In this document: one piece after another, positions 51,328 to 61,613 of the stretch
Layout: each line of letters begins with the position of its first letter
How positions within the stretch are numbered: position 1 is the stretch's first letter
Assembly: GCA_964370225.1 (NCBI GenBank)
Contig: CAYJII010000003.1
Location: 15,575 to 79,574, forward strand
Direction: 5' to 3'
DNA from: CAYJII01 sp964370225
GTDB lineage: Bacteria; Bacillota; Clostridia; Oscillospirales; Ruminococcaceae
DNA: 64,000 bases
The notes under the pieces: generated by a model
The model's input: the letters and a program-made list of their open reading frames with translations, nothing else
What the model was told of the DNA's origin: nothing
The model's database searches: none
Made by a program: the position numbers and the translations under genes

Positions 51328-51969
51328 ATGAAAAGATTACTACTAGCGATAATTGCACTCTCTATGATGTTTTCATTAGTTGCATGTAGCACAACCGTTT
51401 ATGAGGGAGAACCAGATGTGCAATACGATGAAAAACCTGTAATATATCTTTACCCAGAGGAAGAAACTAATATCAGCGTAAAGCTTAACTACAACGGTAA
51501 TCTGCATTATACCTATCCAGCATACGAAGATGGTTGGGAAGTAACTGCTTTTCCAGATGGAACAATTATCAGCGATGGAAATGAGTATTCCTATCTATTT
51601 TGGGATGGTGTAGACGACATTGAGTATGATATGAGCGAAGGATTTGTAGTAAAAGGTGAAGATACTGAATCTTTTCTCATTGAGAAGCTAAAATTGTTAG
51701 GATTAACACCAAAAGAATATAATGAATTTATTGTATATTGGCTTCCACGAATGATTAGCAACGATTATAACCTAATATCGTTCCAAGAAGAAGAATATAC
51801 TAATAACGCTCAATTAGAGATTACACCAGCTCCTGATAGCATTCAGCGTGTGTTCATGACATATAAAGCACTTGATGAAGAAATCAGTGTGCCTGAGCAA
51901 ATACTCACACCTTTTGAGAGAAGTGGCTTTAGCGTAATCGAATGGGGCGGCGCAGAAATTACTAATTAA
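51328..51969 (+). CDS. Secreted lipoprotein of unknown function
   Basis: 213 residues. Lipoprotein signal with lipobox LVAC (Cys20). The mature part begins with a short linker and KPVIYLYPEEETNISVKLNYNGNLHYTYPAYEDGWEVTA, a beta-rich domain I have seen in uncharacterised Firmicute lipoproteins. The start is ATG 51328 with AGGAG upstream; the TTG at 51310 precedes that RBS. It follows lacZ by 34 bases. Confidence 0.75.
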   Translation: MKRLLLAIIALSMMFSLVACSTTVYEGEPDVQYDEKPVIYLYPEEETNISVKLNYNGNLHYTYPAYEDGWEVTAFPDGTIISDGNEYSYLFWDGVDDIEYDMSEGFVVKGEDTESFLIEKLKLLGLTPKEYNEFIVYWLPRMISNDYNLISFQEEEYTNNAQLEITPAPDSIQRVFMTYKALDEEISVPEQILTPFERSGFSVIEWGGAEITN

Positions 51970-51976
51970 ATTACTG

Positions 51977-52020
51977 GACAGCTAAACATTAACTTATCGT
52001 TGATGTTTAGCTGTCTTTTT
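51977..52020 (+). terminator. Terminator after the lipoprotein gene
   Basis: GACAGCTAAACAT and ATGTTTAGCTGTC pair around a short loop, followed by TTTTT. Confidence 0.88.
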
Positions 52021-52296
52021 CTGATTTTGCTTATAATTATAAACATAGTATGAATTTATTATTTTTTTGTGAAATTCAAAAAAATAAATTTACTTTTTGA
52101 AAATTTGTGATATAATTAAAGAATAGGGCAATTTGATATATTTTGACTAATAGTTTGTACTCAATGTGATAAACTAAGCCTAAAAATAGCTGATATAACT
52201 AGCAAAATTAGCCTTATTAAACAAATTTACAACAACTGTCATATCACACTTATAAAAACAGTTGTTAAATATTTTACAAAAACAAGGAGAATACTT
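52021..52296 (+). promoter_or_regulatory. Leader region of the isomerase gene
   Basis: No gene seen. TATAAT at 52111-52116 with TTTACT 16 bases upstream is a possible promoter. AACAACTGT (52231-52239) and ACAGTTGTT (52258-52266) form a 9-bp inverted repeat 30 bases before the start codon. Confidence 0.4.
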
Positions 52297-53781
52297 ATGA
52301 AAAACACACCAAATATCAAAGTCGGCGTAGTTGCAGTTTCTAGAGACTGCTTCCCAGAAAGCTTGTCAGTTAACCGCAGAAAAGCTCTTATGGATGCTTA
52401 CAAAACTAAATACAATAATGTGGACTTATATGAGTGCCCAATTTGTATCGTTGAAAGCGAAATACATATGGTTGAAGCATTAAACGACGTTAAAGCAAAC
52501 GGTTGCGACGCTATCGTTGTTTATCTTGGCAACTTTGGCCCTGAAATATCCGAAACTTTACTAGCTAAACATTTTGATGGTCCAGCTATGTTTGTCGCAG
52601 CTGCAGAAGAAAGCTCAGACCGCTTAATCGGCGACAGAGGCGATGCTTACTGTGGTATGCTAAATGCAAGCTATAACTTAAAACTACGTAATATCAAAGC
52701 TTATATCCCAGAATATCCAGTAGGCGACGCTGAGGATTGTGCTGATATGATTAATGAGTTTATTCCGATAGCTAGAGCTTTAGTTGGTTTATCCAAACTA
52801 AAAATCATCACTTTCGGCCCAAGACCACTTAACTTCATGGCATGTAATGCTCCAATAAAACAACTATATAATATAGGCGTTGAGATTGAAGAAAACTCCG
52901 AACTTGACTTATTCGCTGCATTTAATGAGCATGCTAACGACCCTAGAATTCCTGAGGTTGTAGCTGATATGGAAAAAGAATTGGGTGAAGGTAATATGAA
53001 ACCTGAAATCCTTCCTAAACTAGCGCAATACGAGTTAACTTTATTAGACTGGATTGAAGCTCACAAAGGTTACAGAGAGTATGTAGCAATCGCGGGTAAA
53101 TGTTGGCCTGCATTCCAAACTCAATTTGGATTTGTACCATGTTATGTAAACAGTCGTCTAACTGGTAGAGGTATCCCAATTTCATGTGAAGTTGACGTTT
53201 ATGGCGCACTAAGTGAATTTATCGGATCTTGCATTAGCTTGGACGCAGTTACACTACTTGATATCAACAACACAGTACCAAAAGATATGTACAAAAGAGA
53301 TATCGAAGGTAAATTTAACTATACAAATAATGATGTATTCATGGGCTTCCATTGTGGAAATACTACTTCGAAAAAGCTTTCTACATGCACTATGAAATAT
53401 CAATTAATCATGGCTAGAGCACTTCCAGAAGAAGTAACACAAGGTACTCTAGAGGGAGATATCGCTCCAGGTGAAATCACATTCTATCGTTTACAAAGTA
53501 CAGCTGACAACGTTCTTCGTGCATACATCGCACAAGGTGAAGTTCTACCAGTTCCAACTTGCTCATTCGGCGGAATTGGCATATTTGCTATCCCTGAAAT
53601 GGGACGTTTCTACCGTCATGTACTAATCGAAGGTAACTACCCTCACCATGGAGCAGTTGCATTTGGCCACTACGGTAAAGCATTGTTTGAAGTATTTAAA
53701 TTCATCGGTGTTGAATTTGATGAAATTGGCTTCAACCAACCAAAAGGCATGCTATATAAATCAGAAAATCCTTTTGCATAA
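52297..53781 (+). CDS. L-fucose/L-arabinose isomerase family protein
   Basis: 494 residues in the FucI/AraA fold: N-terminal Rossmann-like region (KVGVVAVSRDCFPESLSVNRR; GCDAIVVYLGNFGPE), central domain, and C-terminal barrel with GRGIPISCEVDVYGALSEF, MGFHCGNT and CSFGGIGIFAIPEMG. It is shorter than FucI (about 590), so the substrate cannot be named; interconversion of an aldose and ketose is expected. It is not adjacent to a fuculokinase, but xylB is about 3.6 kb away on the opposite strand. RBS AAGGAG. Confidence 0.8.
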   Translation: MKNTPNIKVGVVAVSRDCFPESLSVNRRKALMDAYKTKYNNVDLYECPICIVESEIHMVEALNDVKANGCDAIVVYLGNFGPEISETLLAKHFDGPAMFVAAAEESSDRLIGDRGDAYCGMLNASYNLKLRNIKAYIPEYPVGDAEDCADMINEFIPIARALVGLSKLKIITFGPRPLNFMACNAPIKQLYNIGVEIEENSELDLFAAFNEHANDPRIPEVVADMEKELGEGNMKPEILPKLAQYELTLLDWIEAHKGYREYVAIAGKCWPAFQTQFGFVPCYVNSRLTGRGIPISCEVDVYGALSEFIGSCISLDAVTLLDINNTVPKDMYKRDIEGKFNYTNNDVFMGFHCGNTTSKKLSTCTMKYQLIMARALPEEVTQGTLEGDIAPGEITFYRLQSTADNVLRAYIAQGEVLPVPTCSFGGIGIFAIPEMGRFYRHVLIEGNYPHHGAVAFGHYGKALFEVFKFIGVEFDEIGFNQPKGMLYKSENPFA

Positions 53782-53811
53782 GCTAAGATTTTCCTGAAAA
53801 TATAAATGTTT

Positions 53812-53840
53812 AAAGCCCTCTTTTAAATAAAGGGGGCTTT
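53812..53840 (+). terminator. Terminator of the isomerase gene
   Basis: AAAGCCCTCTTT and AAAGGGGGCTTT with a five-base loop. Confidence 0.75.
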
Positions 53841-53859
53841 ATTACGTAATTTTTCTGCA

Positions 53860-53893
53860 AAAAAACAGTGCGAAACATTTCGCACTGTTTTTT
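53860..53893 (-). terminator. Terminator of the adenine deaminase gene
   Basis: AAAAAACAGTGCGAAA and TTTCGCACTGTTTTTT, a 16-bp perfect stem with a 2-base spacer; works on the minus strand and also as a second plus-strand terminator. Confidence 0.88.
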
Positions 53894-53907
53894 AATTAGC
53901 ATATATA

Positions 53908-55698
53908 TTATTCTTCAGCGAATAATGGGATTATTTTTTTAGCAAATACATCTACAAGCCCTAAGTCACTCATTTTAACTTCTGGGATAACTGGTAATGC
54001 CACAGTAACAATTCTAAGTAGTGGATTATCTCTTCCCTCAAATCCGATATTATTAAGAGCAAGTTTCATTTGATAACAATCGTCTGCAACTTCTTCTGTA
54101 GATTTAATGCTCATGAGACCACCAACTTTAAGCTCAATTGTTGAAGCTAGTTTGCCATCATACGCACATGCAAAACCACCGCCACATGAAATAAGACTAT
54201 CAATAGCAAGTTTTGCATTTGTAGCATTATCAAATACAACTGTTAAGTTGTGGCTGTCATGCGAAACAGTTGAAGCTATAGCACCTTTTGTTGTTCCGAA
54301 TTTTCTGATAATTCCATAGCCAGTTGTACCTTTGCCATAGCGATTAAATATTATACCAAATTTCAAATCTGGGTCAGAAGATATATCTAAATACCCGTCT
54401 ACAACATCAATTTCTTCCACGCTGCATACCGTTGCTGATAGTTCAAACGATTGATATTTTAAGACATTTACTTTTACTTTGCCATTTTCTATCGGAGCTT
54501 TAAATTTAAAATCTTCGATAGTTAGCTCACGCCCAACATTTACGCTGTTTCTAGTTTCAATTTCAAAATTCATGTCTTCAATCTCAACTAGAAGTTTGCC
54601 ATTTTCGCTCACCAATTCGCCTTCAAAGAATACTTGTCTTGGTTTAAGCTCTGATAGAGATTCCACTACTTGCATATCCGCAACGTAGCCCGGTGCAATT
54701 GCTCCAAGGTTATCTAGTCTAGCTTCTCTAGCATTGTTAAATGTTGCAGATTTAATAGCTAGGATTGGATCCATACCACATTCAATTAGGCGTCTAACCA
54801 CAAGGTTTAAATGCCCTTTATGTAGTATGTCATGCGCTTCCCTATCGTCTGTGCACACACAGAACTTATCAAAGCATTTAACGCCTCTTGTTCCGTCTAC
54901 ACCAGCTTTTGCATTCCAGGTAATTGAACTTTCACGTACGTCAACAGCAATACCCATTCTCATTTTTTCTAAGAACTCAGTAGCTTCTCTGCTTTCATGG
55001 CAAGTTTTTGCTCCTCCCACTGCATAAGCAGAAAGCATTCTACCTGACATATATGGTGCATGCCCTTGCAGGTAGAGACCTTTTTCTCGAGCTACATCCA
55101 TGATATCCATCATTCTATCTTCGCCATTAATTACGCCGATGATATCCATAACCTCAGCAAGTCCAATTACCCTTTCAAGATCAGCTAGCTCTGCAATCTC
55201 TTTTGCCATGAACTCAGCCCCAGCATTTTCAAGTCCTGGAACAGCTGGCACACATGATGGAATATCAATTAGTTGGCGCATTGGCAAGTTTTCGCTTGCG
55301 TCATGCATGTATCTAACCGCCTCTACTCCATACACATTAGCGATTTCATGTGGGTCAGTGATAACAGTTGTGGTACCATGACTAATTACACCTTTTGCAA
55401 AGTTTCTTGGTGTTAGCATAGAGCTTTCTATATGTATATGTGAGTCAATAAATCCAGGGATTACATAATCTCCGTTACAGTCAATTACTTTTTTCGCATT
55501 GATATTTTGTCCTACATTTTGATATTCAACATGTACAATAAATTTACCTAAAACATAAATATCAGCAGGATAAACCTCACCTGTTATTACATTTACTAAC
55601 TCCGCATTTGTTAAACATAAATCTGCTGGCGTTTTTCCCAATGCACAAGCTAGTAATGCGCGTCTATCTTTTGGTTCAAACATCATTCTACTTTTCAT
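53908..55698 (-). CDS. ade: Adenine deaminase
   Basis: Converts adenine to hypoxanthine for purine salvage. 596 residues in the amidohydrolase superfamily: VIPGFIDSHIHIESSMLTPRNFA with the metal HxH, HGTTTVITDPHEIANVYG, GHAPYMSG, CVCTDDREAHD, and the C-terminal Ade domain (GFACAYDGKLASTIELKVGG). Downstream of a purine permease gene by 28 bases, so uptake and deamination are probably one unit. Confidence 0.94.
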   Translation of the reverse strand: MKSRMMFEPKDRRALLACALGKTPADLCLTNAELVNVITGEVYPADIYVLGKFIVHVEYQNVGQNINAKKVIDCNGDYVIPGFIDSHIHIESSMLTPRNFAKGVISHGTTTVITDPHEIANVYGVEAVRYMHDASENLPMRQLIDIPSCVPAVPGLENAGAEFMAKEIAELADLERVIGLAEVMDIIGVINGEDRMMDIMDVAREKGLYLQGHAPYMSGRMLSAYAVGGAKTCHESREATEFLEKMRMGIAVDVRESSITWNAKAGVDGTRGVKCFDKFCVCTDDREAHDILHKGHLNLVVRRLIECGMDPILAIKSATFNNAREARLDNLGAIAPGYVADMQVVESLSELKPRQVFFEGELVSENGKLLVEIEDMNFEIETRNSVNVGRELTIEDFKFKAPIENGKVKVNVLKYQSFELSATVCSVEEIDVVDGYLDISSDPDLKFGIIFNRYGKGTTGYGIIRKFGTTKGAIASTVSHDSHNLTVVFDNATNAKLAIDSLISCGGGFACAYDGKLASTIELKVGGLMSIKSTEEVADDCYQMKLALNNIGFEGRDNPLLRIVTVALPVIPEVKMSDLGLVDVFAKKIIPLFAEE

Positions 55699-55726
55699 CT
55701 GCTTGCTCCGTTCCTTTAAAATTTAA

Positions 55727-57109
55727 TTACATCAAGGCGTTTGCAACAAAGTAGAAAATTAGTGGAATTGAAAGAATATACATACCAATATGGATATCTT
55801 TGAATTTGAAAGTAACTACTTTGATGAATACGTATGATAGTATGCCAATAGAAATACCAACCGCGATGCCACCTGCAAAAGCAGTAAACATGATCATTAC
55901 CATTGGTGCGAAAAATTCTGTAAAATCTGAGAAGTCAAGGTTTCTGATGCTTTGGATTAGCAAAAATCCGATGTAGATAAGTGCAGGGCCAGTAGCTGCA
56001 TTTGGAATTGCTACGAATAGTGGTGCAAAGAATGTTGCGATTAAGAATAAGATACCAACTACAGTTGAAGATAAACCTGTTCTACCGCCAGCTTCAACAC
56101 CTGATGCTGATTCAACATAAGTTGTGATTGTTGTACATCCACATGCTGCACCTACTGTTGTACCAATAGCATCTACCATAAATGGTTTTTCGATACCTGG
56201 TAAGTTTCCATCTTTATCTAGCATGTTAACTCTTCCAGCTACACCTAATACTGTGCCAAGTGTGGAGAAGAAGTCACCACAGAATACGATAAATATTAGT
56301 GGAACTGCTGCCCAAGATAGAAGTGAAGCGAAGTCAAATTTGAACATGATGCTTGATACATCTTCAAAAGTTGGAACGCTTGCTACTGCTGAAATTTGTG
56401 TGATTGGTGCCATTTCGCCAGTTACTGCATTAGGTTCACTAATGAATAAACCTGCTATTGTTACTACAAAAATACCTATTAGAATTCCGCCTTTTACTTT
56501 TCTTGCTTCTAGTAAAGAAATTAAGAATAAGCCAAATAAAGCTAATAGTACTGAAGGTTGGCCGTAGCTTCCCATGGAAATTCCGTTAACAAATGAGCCT
56601 ATGCCTGAATTGCTGAAACCTAGATATGCGATGAAAAATCCTATCGAAACCCCGATGCCAATTTTGAGATTTTTCGGTATCATCTTAACAATTAAGTCAC
56701 GCACCCCACATGCAGTTAACACTACGAATAATACCCCTGTAACTAATGTAATCGTCATTGCTCCTGCAAATGATATTTGTTGCGATTGAATCATTGCGCC
56801 GAATAAAAAGTTTGTACCCATCCCTGTTGATAATGCAAAAGGGAAGTTTGCGTATAGTCCCATCAAAATAGTAATAAGACCTGAAACTAGTGCACACATG
56901 ATCATTATCGCTTCTTTTGTGATAACTACTCCGTTTACGTCTGTCAAAGTATCCGATGTAAAACCAACGATTGACGCCGGTTGAACAGCTAGTACATATG
57001 ACATTGTCGCAAATGTTGTAAGCCCTGCGATAATTTCAACTCCTGCACTTCCTCCTAGTTTGGTAAAACCAAATTTTTTGTCCAATGCTTTAGTAAAACC
57101 ATTCATTTC
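55727..57109 (-). CDS. NCS2-type purine permease (AzgA/PbuG family)
   Basis: About 460 residues with some 12-14 membrane segments. GGSAGVEIIAGLTTFATMSYVLAVQP at the N-terminus and GCTTITTYVESASGVEAGGRTGLSS near residue 340 are the AzgA signatures. Members carry adenine, guanine or hypoxanthine by proton symport; adjacency to adenine deaminase favours adenine. I use the ATG at 57109 (AGGT upstream); GTG 57133 is too close to its RBS but cannot be excluded. No purine riboswitch is seen. Confidence 0.9.
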   Translation of the reverse strand, partial: EMNGFTKALDKKFGFTKLGGSAGVEIIAGLTTFATMSYVLAVQPASIVGFTSDTLTDVNGVVITKEAIMIMCALVSGLITILMGLYANFPFALSTGMGTNFLFGAMIQSQQISFAGAMTITLVTGVLFVVLTACGVRDLIVKMIPKNLKIGIGVSIGFFIAYLGFSNSGIGSFVNGISMGSYGQPSVLLALFGLFLISLLEARKVKGGILIGIFVVTIAGLFISEPNAVTGEMAPITQISAVASVPTFEDVSSIMFKFDFASLLSWAAVPLIFIVFCGDFFSTLGTVLGVAGRVNMLDKDGNLPGIEKPFMVDAIGTTVGAACGCTTITTYVESASGVEAGGRTGLSSTVVGILFLIATFFAPLFVAIPNAATGPALIYIGFLLIQSIRNLDFSDFTEFFAPMVMIMFTAFAGGIAVGISIGILSYVFIKVVTFKFKDIHIGMYILSIPLIFYFVANALM

Positions 57110-57207
57110 ACTGTACCTATGTGTTAAAAACACATTCCTTCCTTTTTTTTATTTCCCGATACTAAAAATGCAAAAAATTTACAATTTAGTTATGAAAAAC
57201 TATTTTA

Positions 57208-57237
57208 ATTATAACAAAATATATACTTTAATTACAA
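57208..57237 (-). promoter_or_regulatory. Promoter of the permease-ade unit
   Basis: On the minus strand TTGTAA (complement of 57232-57237), 18-base spacer, TATAAT (complement of 57208-57213). Confidence 0.55.
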
Positions 57238-57337
57238 GTATTTTTCACATATTTTTTCTCATCAAACAGTATTTTTACAGAAATAACTACTTTTATGTCG
57301 CTAACACTGTTAATTTTATGTAATAAATAAAAAATGT

Positions 57338-57377
57338 AAAAGACATCTATTTATCTTATGGTAAATAGATGTCTTTT
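57338..57377 (-). terminator. Terminator of xylB
   Basis: AAAAGACATCTATTTA and TAAATAGATGTCTTTT form a 16-bp stem around an 8-base loop. Confidence 0.88.
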
Positions 57378-57381
57378 ATAT

Positions 57382-58905
57382 TTATAGAGAATTTAGAATA
57401 TCAAATTGATCAACTAAATTTGGGTAAATTTGCGTATATAGGTTGTAGAATTTTTCGTATTCTTTTGTGTTCTCTGCGATTGGATTTTGAGTTTTATCTA
57501 TTTTGATAACTTCATCACAAGCGCTCACAACGTCAGTGTAGACACCTGCACCTACCCCTGCTAAAATAGCTACACCTAGTGCAGGACCTTCTTTAGAAGC
57601 TAATGTTTTTACTGGGCATGCATATAAATCAGCAAGCATTTGACGCCATAATGGAGATGTTCCCCCTCCGCCACAAGCAAGCATATCAGAGATATCAACA
57701 CCCATTTCGTTTAGTACTTGCATACAATCTTTTAATGAGTATGCTACACCCTCTAACACCGCTCTAAGCATATGCATTTTTGTATGCATAGCAGATAAAC
57801 CAAAGAACATTCCACGAACATTTGGATTTAAATGAGGAGTTCTTTCGCCCATTAGATATGGTAAATACAATAGTTTATCTGCACCAATTTTTATTTTTTC
57901 TGCTGCTTTATCCATTAAATAATATGGATCAACACCCATGTTTGCAGCTGTTTCCATTTCACTTATGCAGAAGTTATCGCGATACCATTTTAGTGAAAGC
58001 CCAGCTGCTTGCGTTACTCCCATGATGTGCCATGCATTTGGAACAGCACAACAGAAAGTATGTACGCGACCTTTTGGGTCAATGATAGGCTTATCTGTAT
58101 GAGTATATAACACCCCACTGGTACCGATTGTTGTGAATGCTTTTGTGTTTTGCACTACGCCCGTACCAACTGCAGCCGCAGCATTATCTCCAGCTCCACC
58201 CGCTACTGGTGTACCTTCTTTTAATCCAGTTAAATCTGCTACTGATTTTGAAACTTGTCCAGAAATTTCAACTGATTCATACACTTTTGCAAGCATGGAT
58301 TTGTCAATATCAAGTTTTTGTAGAACTTCGTCAGACCATTTTCTTTGTGGTACGTCAAGAAGTTGCATTCCTGATGCATCAGAAACTTCGGTTGCAAATT
58401 CGCCAGTTAGCATATATCTTATGTAGTCTTTTGGTAGCAGGATATGTGCGCATTTTTCATAAATTTCTGGCTCGTTATTGCGAACCCACAAAATTTTCCC
58501 TGCAGTAAAGCCAACCAAAGCAGGATTTGCTGTGATTTCGATAAGTCTTTGAGCACCTATTTTGTCTGTGATCTCTGCGCATTCTTTTGCAGTTCTGCTA
58601 TCTGCCCATATTATTGATTTACGTAAAACTTCGCCGTTTTTGTCAAGCATTACAAGCCCGTGCATTTGCCCGGATAGCCCGATACCCTTGATATCTGCGC
58701 TGTTTATACCACTTTTAGCAATCACTGATTTTATAGTTTCAACAGTTGCATTCCACCAGTCAAGCGGTTCTTGCTCTGCGTATCCGTTTTGTGGTTGATA
58801 TAGTGGATACTCCACGCTATGTGATGCAACAACATCACCTTTTACATTAAATAAAACTGTCTTAGTACCAGATGTACCGATGTCTATTCCTAATAAATAA
58901 GCCAT
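57382..58905 (-). CDS. xylB: Xylulokinase
   Basis: 507-residue FGGY kinase that phosphorylates D-xylulose. GIDIGTSGTKTVLFN is the ATP phosphate loop; GLSGQMHGLVMLD with the catalytic region and AGGAGDNAAAAVGTG and LACGGGGTSPLWRQMLAD are XylB motifs. No xylose isomerase or transporter is adjacent. It has its own promoter and terminator. The product enters the pentose phosphate pathway. Confidence 0.93.
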   Translation of the reverse strand: MAYLLGIDIGTSGTKTVLFNVKGDVVASHSVEYPLYQPQNGYAEQEPLDWWNATVETIKSVIAKSGINSADIKGIGLSGQMHGLVMLDKNGEVLRKSIIWADSRTAKECAEITDKIGAQRLIEITANPALVGFTAGKILWVRNNEPEIYEKCAHILLPKDYIRYMLTGEFATEVSDASGMQLLDVPQRKWSDEVLQKLDIDKSMLAKVYESVEISGQVSKSVADLTGLKEGTPVAGGAGDNAAAAVGTGVVQNTKAFTTIGTSGVLYTHTDKPIIDPKGRVHTFCCAVPNAWHIMGVTQAAGLSLKWYRDNFCISEMETAANMGVDPYYLMDKAAEKIKIGADKLLYLPYLMGERTPHLNPNVRGMFFGLSAMHTKMHMLRAVLEGVAYSLKDCMQVLNEMGVDISDMLACGGGGTSPLWRQMLADLYACPVKTLASKEGPALGVAILAGVGAGVYTDVVSACDEVIKIDKTQNPIAENTKEYEKFYNLYTQIYPNLVDQFDILNSL

Positions 58906-58952
58906 ATTTTCACTCCTAATTTTTAGTTAGTAATCTAAAACCATTTAGTACA

Positions 58953-58980
58953 ATTATATATTTTTTATTCAAATAGTCAA
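58953..58980 (-). promoter_or_regulatory. Promoter of xylB
   Basis: On the minus strand TTGACT (complement of 58975-58980), 16-base spacer, TATAAT (complement of 58953-58958). Confidence 0.6.
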
Positions 58981-59015
58981 TATCAAATCAGTGATTAAGC
59001 AAAATTTGTCTTGTT

Positions 59016-59714
59016 TTATTCAAAAATTGACCCATTCCCCATGAATACTAGCTTCCTCTTCACACTAATCCGTGAATAATCTATCTCAAAGTTTTTTACA
59101 AACATATTAATAAACAACGATGGATTAATATTGTTTTGCCCAGCACTCACATCTATATCTATCATGCATTTTTCTGCATCCGCAATACATTTGTTCAGCT
59201 TCATATGAGGTTTTAAATCTACTTCTTTTTCTGCTTTTTTCGTTTTCTTCATCGTTATAATTTTATCACTACTGTAAAACTCGATAAACTTATCGCAAAC
59301 CGATTTTGCATCATCTGAATAGATATTAATTTCATAATTAGCCAATGTTATCGTCGCTGGTTTATTATTTTGCATCTTGACGTCAAATACCGATAAACCT
59401 GGTGGCAACGCATCGTTTAATCTCACTTTTATCTCATCTAATGGTAAAGATGCACTCATGCGCATATCCATAACTTCATACTCGCTCTCATACCCCAAAG
59501 AAAGAGGCAGGGCAAACGTTAAGTACATATGTGGGTTAAAACCCTGCGTGTACCAAACAGGCAGCTTAGCGCGTTTTAGAGCGCGCTGCATGCATCTTGT
59601 GATATCAAGGTGAGAAATGTATTTTGCTCTATCGAGTTTTTTATAGAAAACTCTGACATTATCCATTGCCATAATTTCGCGATTTCGCTCAGCTGTATTA
59701 TAATCGTTAGCCAA
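59016..59714 (-). CDS. DUF2344 protein (TIGR03936 type)
   Basis: About 232 residues. VFYKKLDRAKYISHLDITRCMQRALKRAKLPVWYTQGFNPHMYLTFALPLSLGYESE is the signature of the family that accompanies the TIGR03960 radical-SAM protein and may assist it; function unknown. TTG 59714 has a strong GGGGGTG eight bases upstream and overlaps the preceding gene by 8 bases; the internal ATG at 59672 has no RBS but would fit homologues' N-termini. rng and rplU, often next in line, are missing here. Confidence 0.83.
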   Translation of the reverse strand: MANDYNTAERNREIMAMDNVRVFYKKLDRAKYISHLDITRCMQRALKRAKLPVWYTQGFNPHMYLTFALPLSLGYESEYEVMDMRMSASLPLDEIKVRLNDALPPGLSVFDVKMQNNKPATITLANYEINIYSDDAKSVCDKFIEFYSSDKIITMKKTKKAEKEVDLKPHMKLNKCIADAEKCMIDIDVSAGQNNINPSLFINMFVKNFEIDYSRISVKRKLVFMGNGSIFE

Positions 59715-61542
59715 AACATTTCACCCCCGTTAATTTAGTTATTCCACAAGCAGAACAGTTTTCCCTACAATTTGGGGTAGTCGTCGCAAGTTTGGATTTC
59801 TCCCACTCATTTCTGAGGAATTTTTCAGATACACCATAGTCTATATGACTCCATGGCATGATTTCTTCTGTATCTCTTTGGCGATTTGCATACCACTCAA
59901 TGTCAAGACCGCAATCATTAATTGCTTTTTCCCATTTTGTAAAATCGAAATATTCGTCCCAACCATCAAATTTACATCCGCTTTTAAACGCTTTATATAT
60001 GACTTTTCCAAGTCTTCTATCCCCTCGTGCAAATACTGCTTCTAGCACTGACGCTTTTGAAGCGTGATACTTAAACGATATTTTTCTTGAAGTGATATAT
60101 TTTAGCATCATCTGCTGTTTCTTCTCGATAGTTTCAAGCTTGTCCTGTCCAAACCACTGGAATGGTGTGAACGGTTTTGGTACGAATGTTGATACTGATA
60201 CTGTTACGTTTACAGCTTTCCCTTTTACTTTATTCTCAAGCCTGTTATATAACCCCACAATCTCTTGTGCAAGGTCGATAATGCCCAAGCAGTCCTCTTC
60301 TGTCTCCGTCGGTAAGCCTAGCATAAAGTATAGTTTTACACTAGTGTAACCGCCCTCAAATGCGATTGTACATGATTTAAAAATATCTTCTTTTGTAATA
60401 TTTTTGTTTATAACATCACGAAGTCTTTGAGTTCCAGCTTCTGGCGCAAATGTTAGACCGCTTTTTCTAATCTTGCTAATTTTATTTAAAAGCTCTTCCG
60501 AGAAATTATCAATCCTTAAAGATGGCAGCGATAAATTGATGTTCTCGCTATCCGTATATTCGATAAGTTCACTTAGTAAAGGTTCAATTTTCGAGTAATC
60601 CGATGTGCTTAGTGATGATAAGGAAATTTCTTCATATCCCGATGTTTCACATAGGGATTTCCCCTGTGAACATAGCACAGAATTATCTTTTTCGCGCAGT
60701 GGTCTATAGATATATCCTGCTTGGCAAAATCTACATCCCCTGATGCACCCACGCATTATTTCAACAATTGACCTGTCATGTACAGTATCTATGAAAGGCA
60801 CAACAAAGTTTTCAGGGAAAAATGCATTTGACATATCTGAAACAATACGTTTTTTCACAGGTAGACTTGCACTATTCTTTGCTAGAACTTGTTTAATCGT
60901 ACCATTTTCATTATACTCGACATCGTAAAATGCTGGTATGTAAACACCTTCAATTTTACTAGCAAGTAATAAGAACGCATGTTTGCTCAGATTTTTAGCT
61001 TTTGCGTCCCTATAAAGTTTACAAAACTCAAGGTTTAGCTCTTCGCCCTCTCCTAATAAAAACACGTCCACAAAATCAGAAAGTGGCTCTGGATTACAGG
61101 CACATGGGCCCCCAGCTACAACAAGATTTTTTAGCGTAGTTCTATCTTTTGATTTAACCTTGATACCGCCTAAATCTAGCATATTTAATATATTTGTATA
61201 TGTTAGCTCGTACTGCAACGTAAAGCCTATTATATCAAATTCATACAAGGGATCAAAGCTTTCGAGTCCATACAGCGGAATGTTATTCTCGCGCATTTTC
61301 TCTTCCATATCACCCCAAGGAGCAAAGACACGCTCGCACCACATGTAATCTTGTTCATTTTTAAGCGCATACAAAATTTTCATCCCTAAATGTGACATTC
61401 CTATTTCATATGTGTCAGGAAAACAAAATGCGAACCTCACATCAACTTTCTCTTTATCCTTCACAACACAGTTAAGTTCCCCACCCGTGTAGCGTGCTGG
61501 CTTTTGCACATCAAGCAAAATTTTATCTAGTTTATTCTTCAA
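59707..61542 (-). CDS. B12-binding-domain radical SAM protein (TIGR03960 type)
   Basis: 611 residues. N-terminal cobalamin-binding-like domain (RFAFCFPDTYEIGMSHLGMKILYALKNEQDYMWCERVFAPW), then the radical-SAM cluster motif C-x3-C-x2-C in MRGCIRGCRFCQAGYIYRPLRE, GLTFAPEAGTQRLRDVINKN and a C-terminal NCSACGITK Cys group. The reaction is unknown; an RNA or translation link is suspected from genome neighbourhoods in other Firmicutes. Overlaps the DUF2344 gene. Confidence 0.88.
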   Translation of the reverse strand: MKNKLDKILLDVQKPARYTGGELNCVVKDKEKVDVRFAFCFPDTYEIGMSHLGMKILYALKNEQDYMWCERVFAPWGDMEEKMRENNIPLYGLESFDPLYEFDIIGFTLQYELTYTNILNMLDLGGIKVKSKDRTTLKNLVVAGGPCACNPEPLSDFVDVFLLGEGEELNLEFCKLYRDAKAKNLSKHAFLLLASKIEGVYIPAFYDVEYNENGTIKQVLAKNSASLPVKKRIVSDMSNAFFPENFVVPFIDTVHDRSIVEIMRGCIRGCRFCQAGYIYRPLREKDNSVLCSQGKSLCETSGYEEISLSSLSTSDYSKIEPLLSELIEYTDSENINLSLPSLRIDNFSEELLNKISKIRKSGLTFAPEAGTQRLRDVINKNITKEDIFKSCTIAFEGGYTSVKLYFMLGLPTETEEDCLGIIDLAQEIVGLYNRLENKVKGKAVNVTVSVSTFVPKPFTPFQWFGQDKLETIEKKQQMMLKYITSRKISFKYHASKASVLEAVFARGDRRLGKVIYKAFKSGCKFDGWDEYFDFTKWEKAINDCGLDIEWYANRQRDTEEIMPWSHIDYGVSEKFLRNEWEKSKLATTTPNCRENCSACGITKLTGVKCFG

Positions 61543-61613
61543 AAAATAACCACCATTTCAAAATAATATACTCTTAATTATACCTCATTAGCGCTTATTT
61601 TACAAGTGACTAA

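Noticed and set aside
57110..57337. Purine riboswitch upstream of the purine permease
   Set aside because: No TATA-N-C-T-A-A-T type core or three-way junction found; only a promoter is visible.
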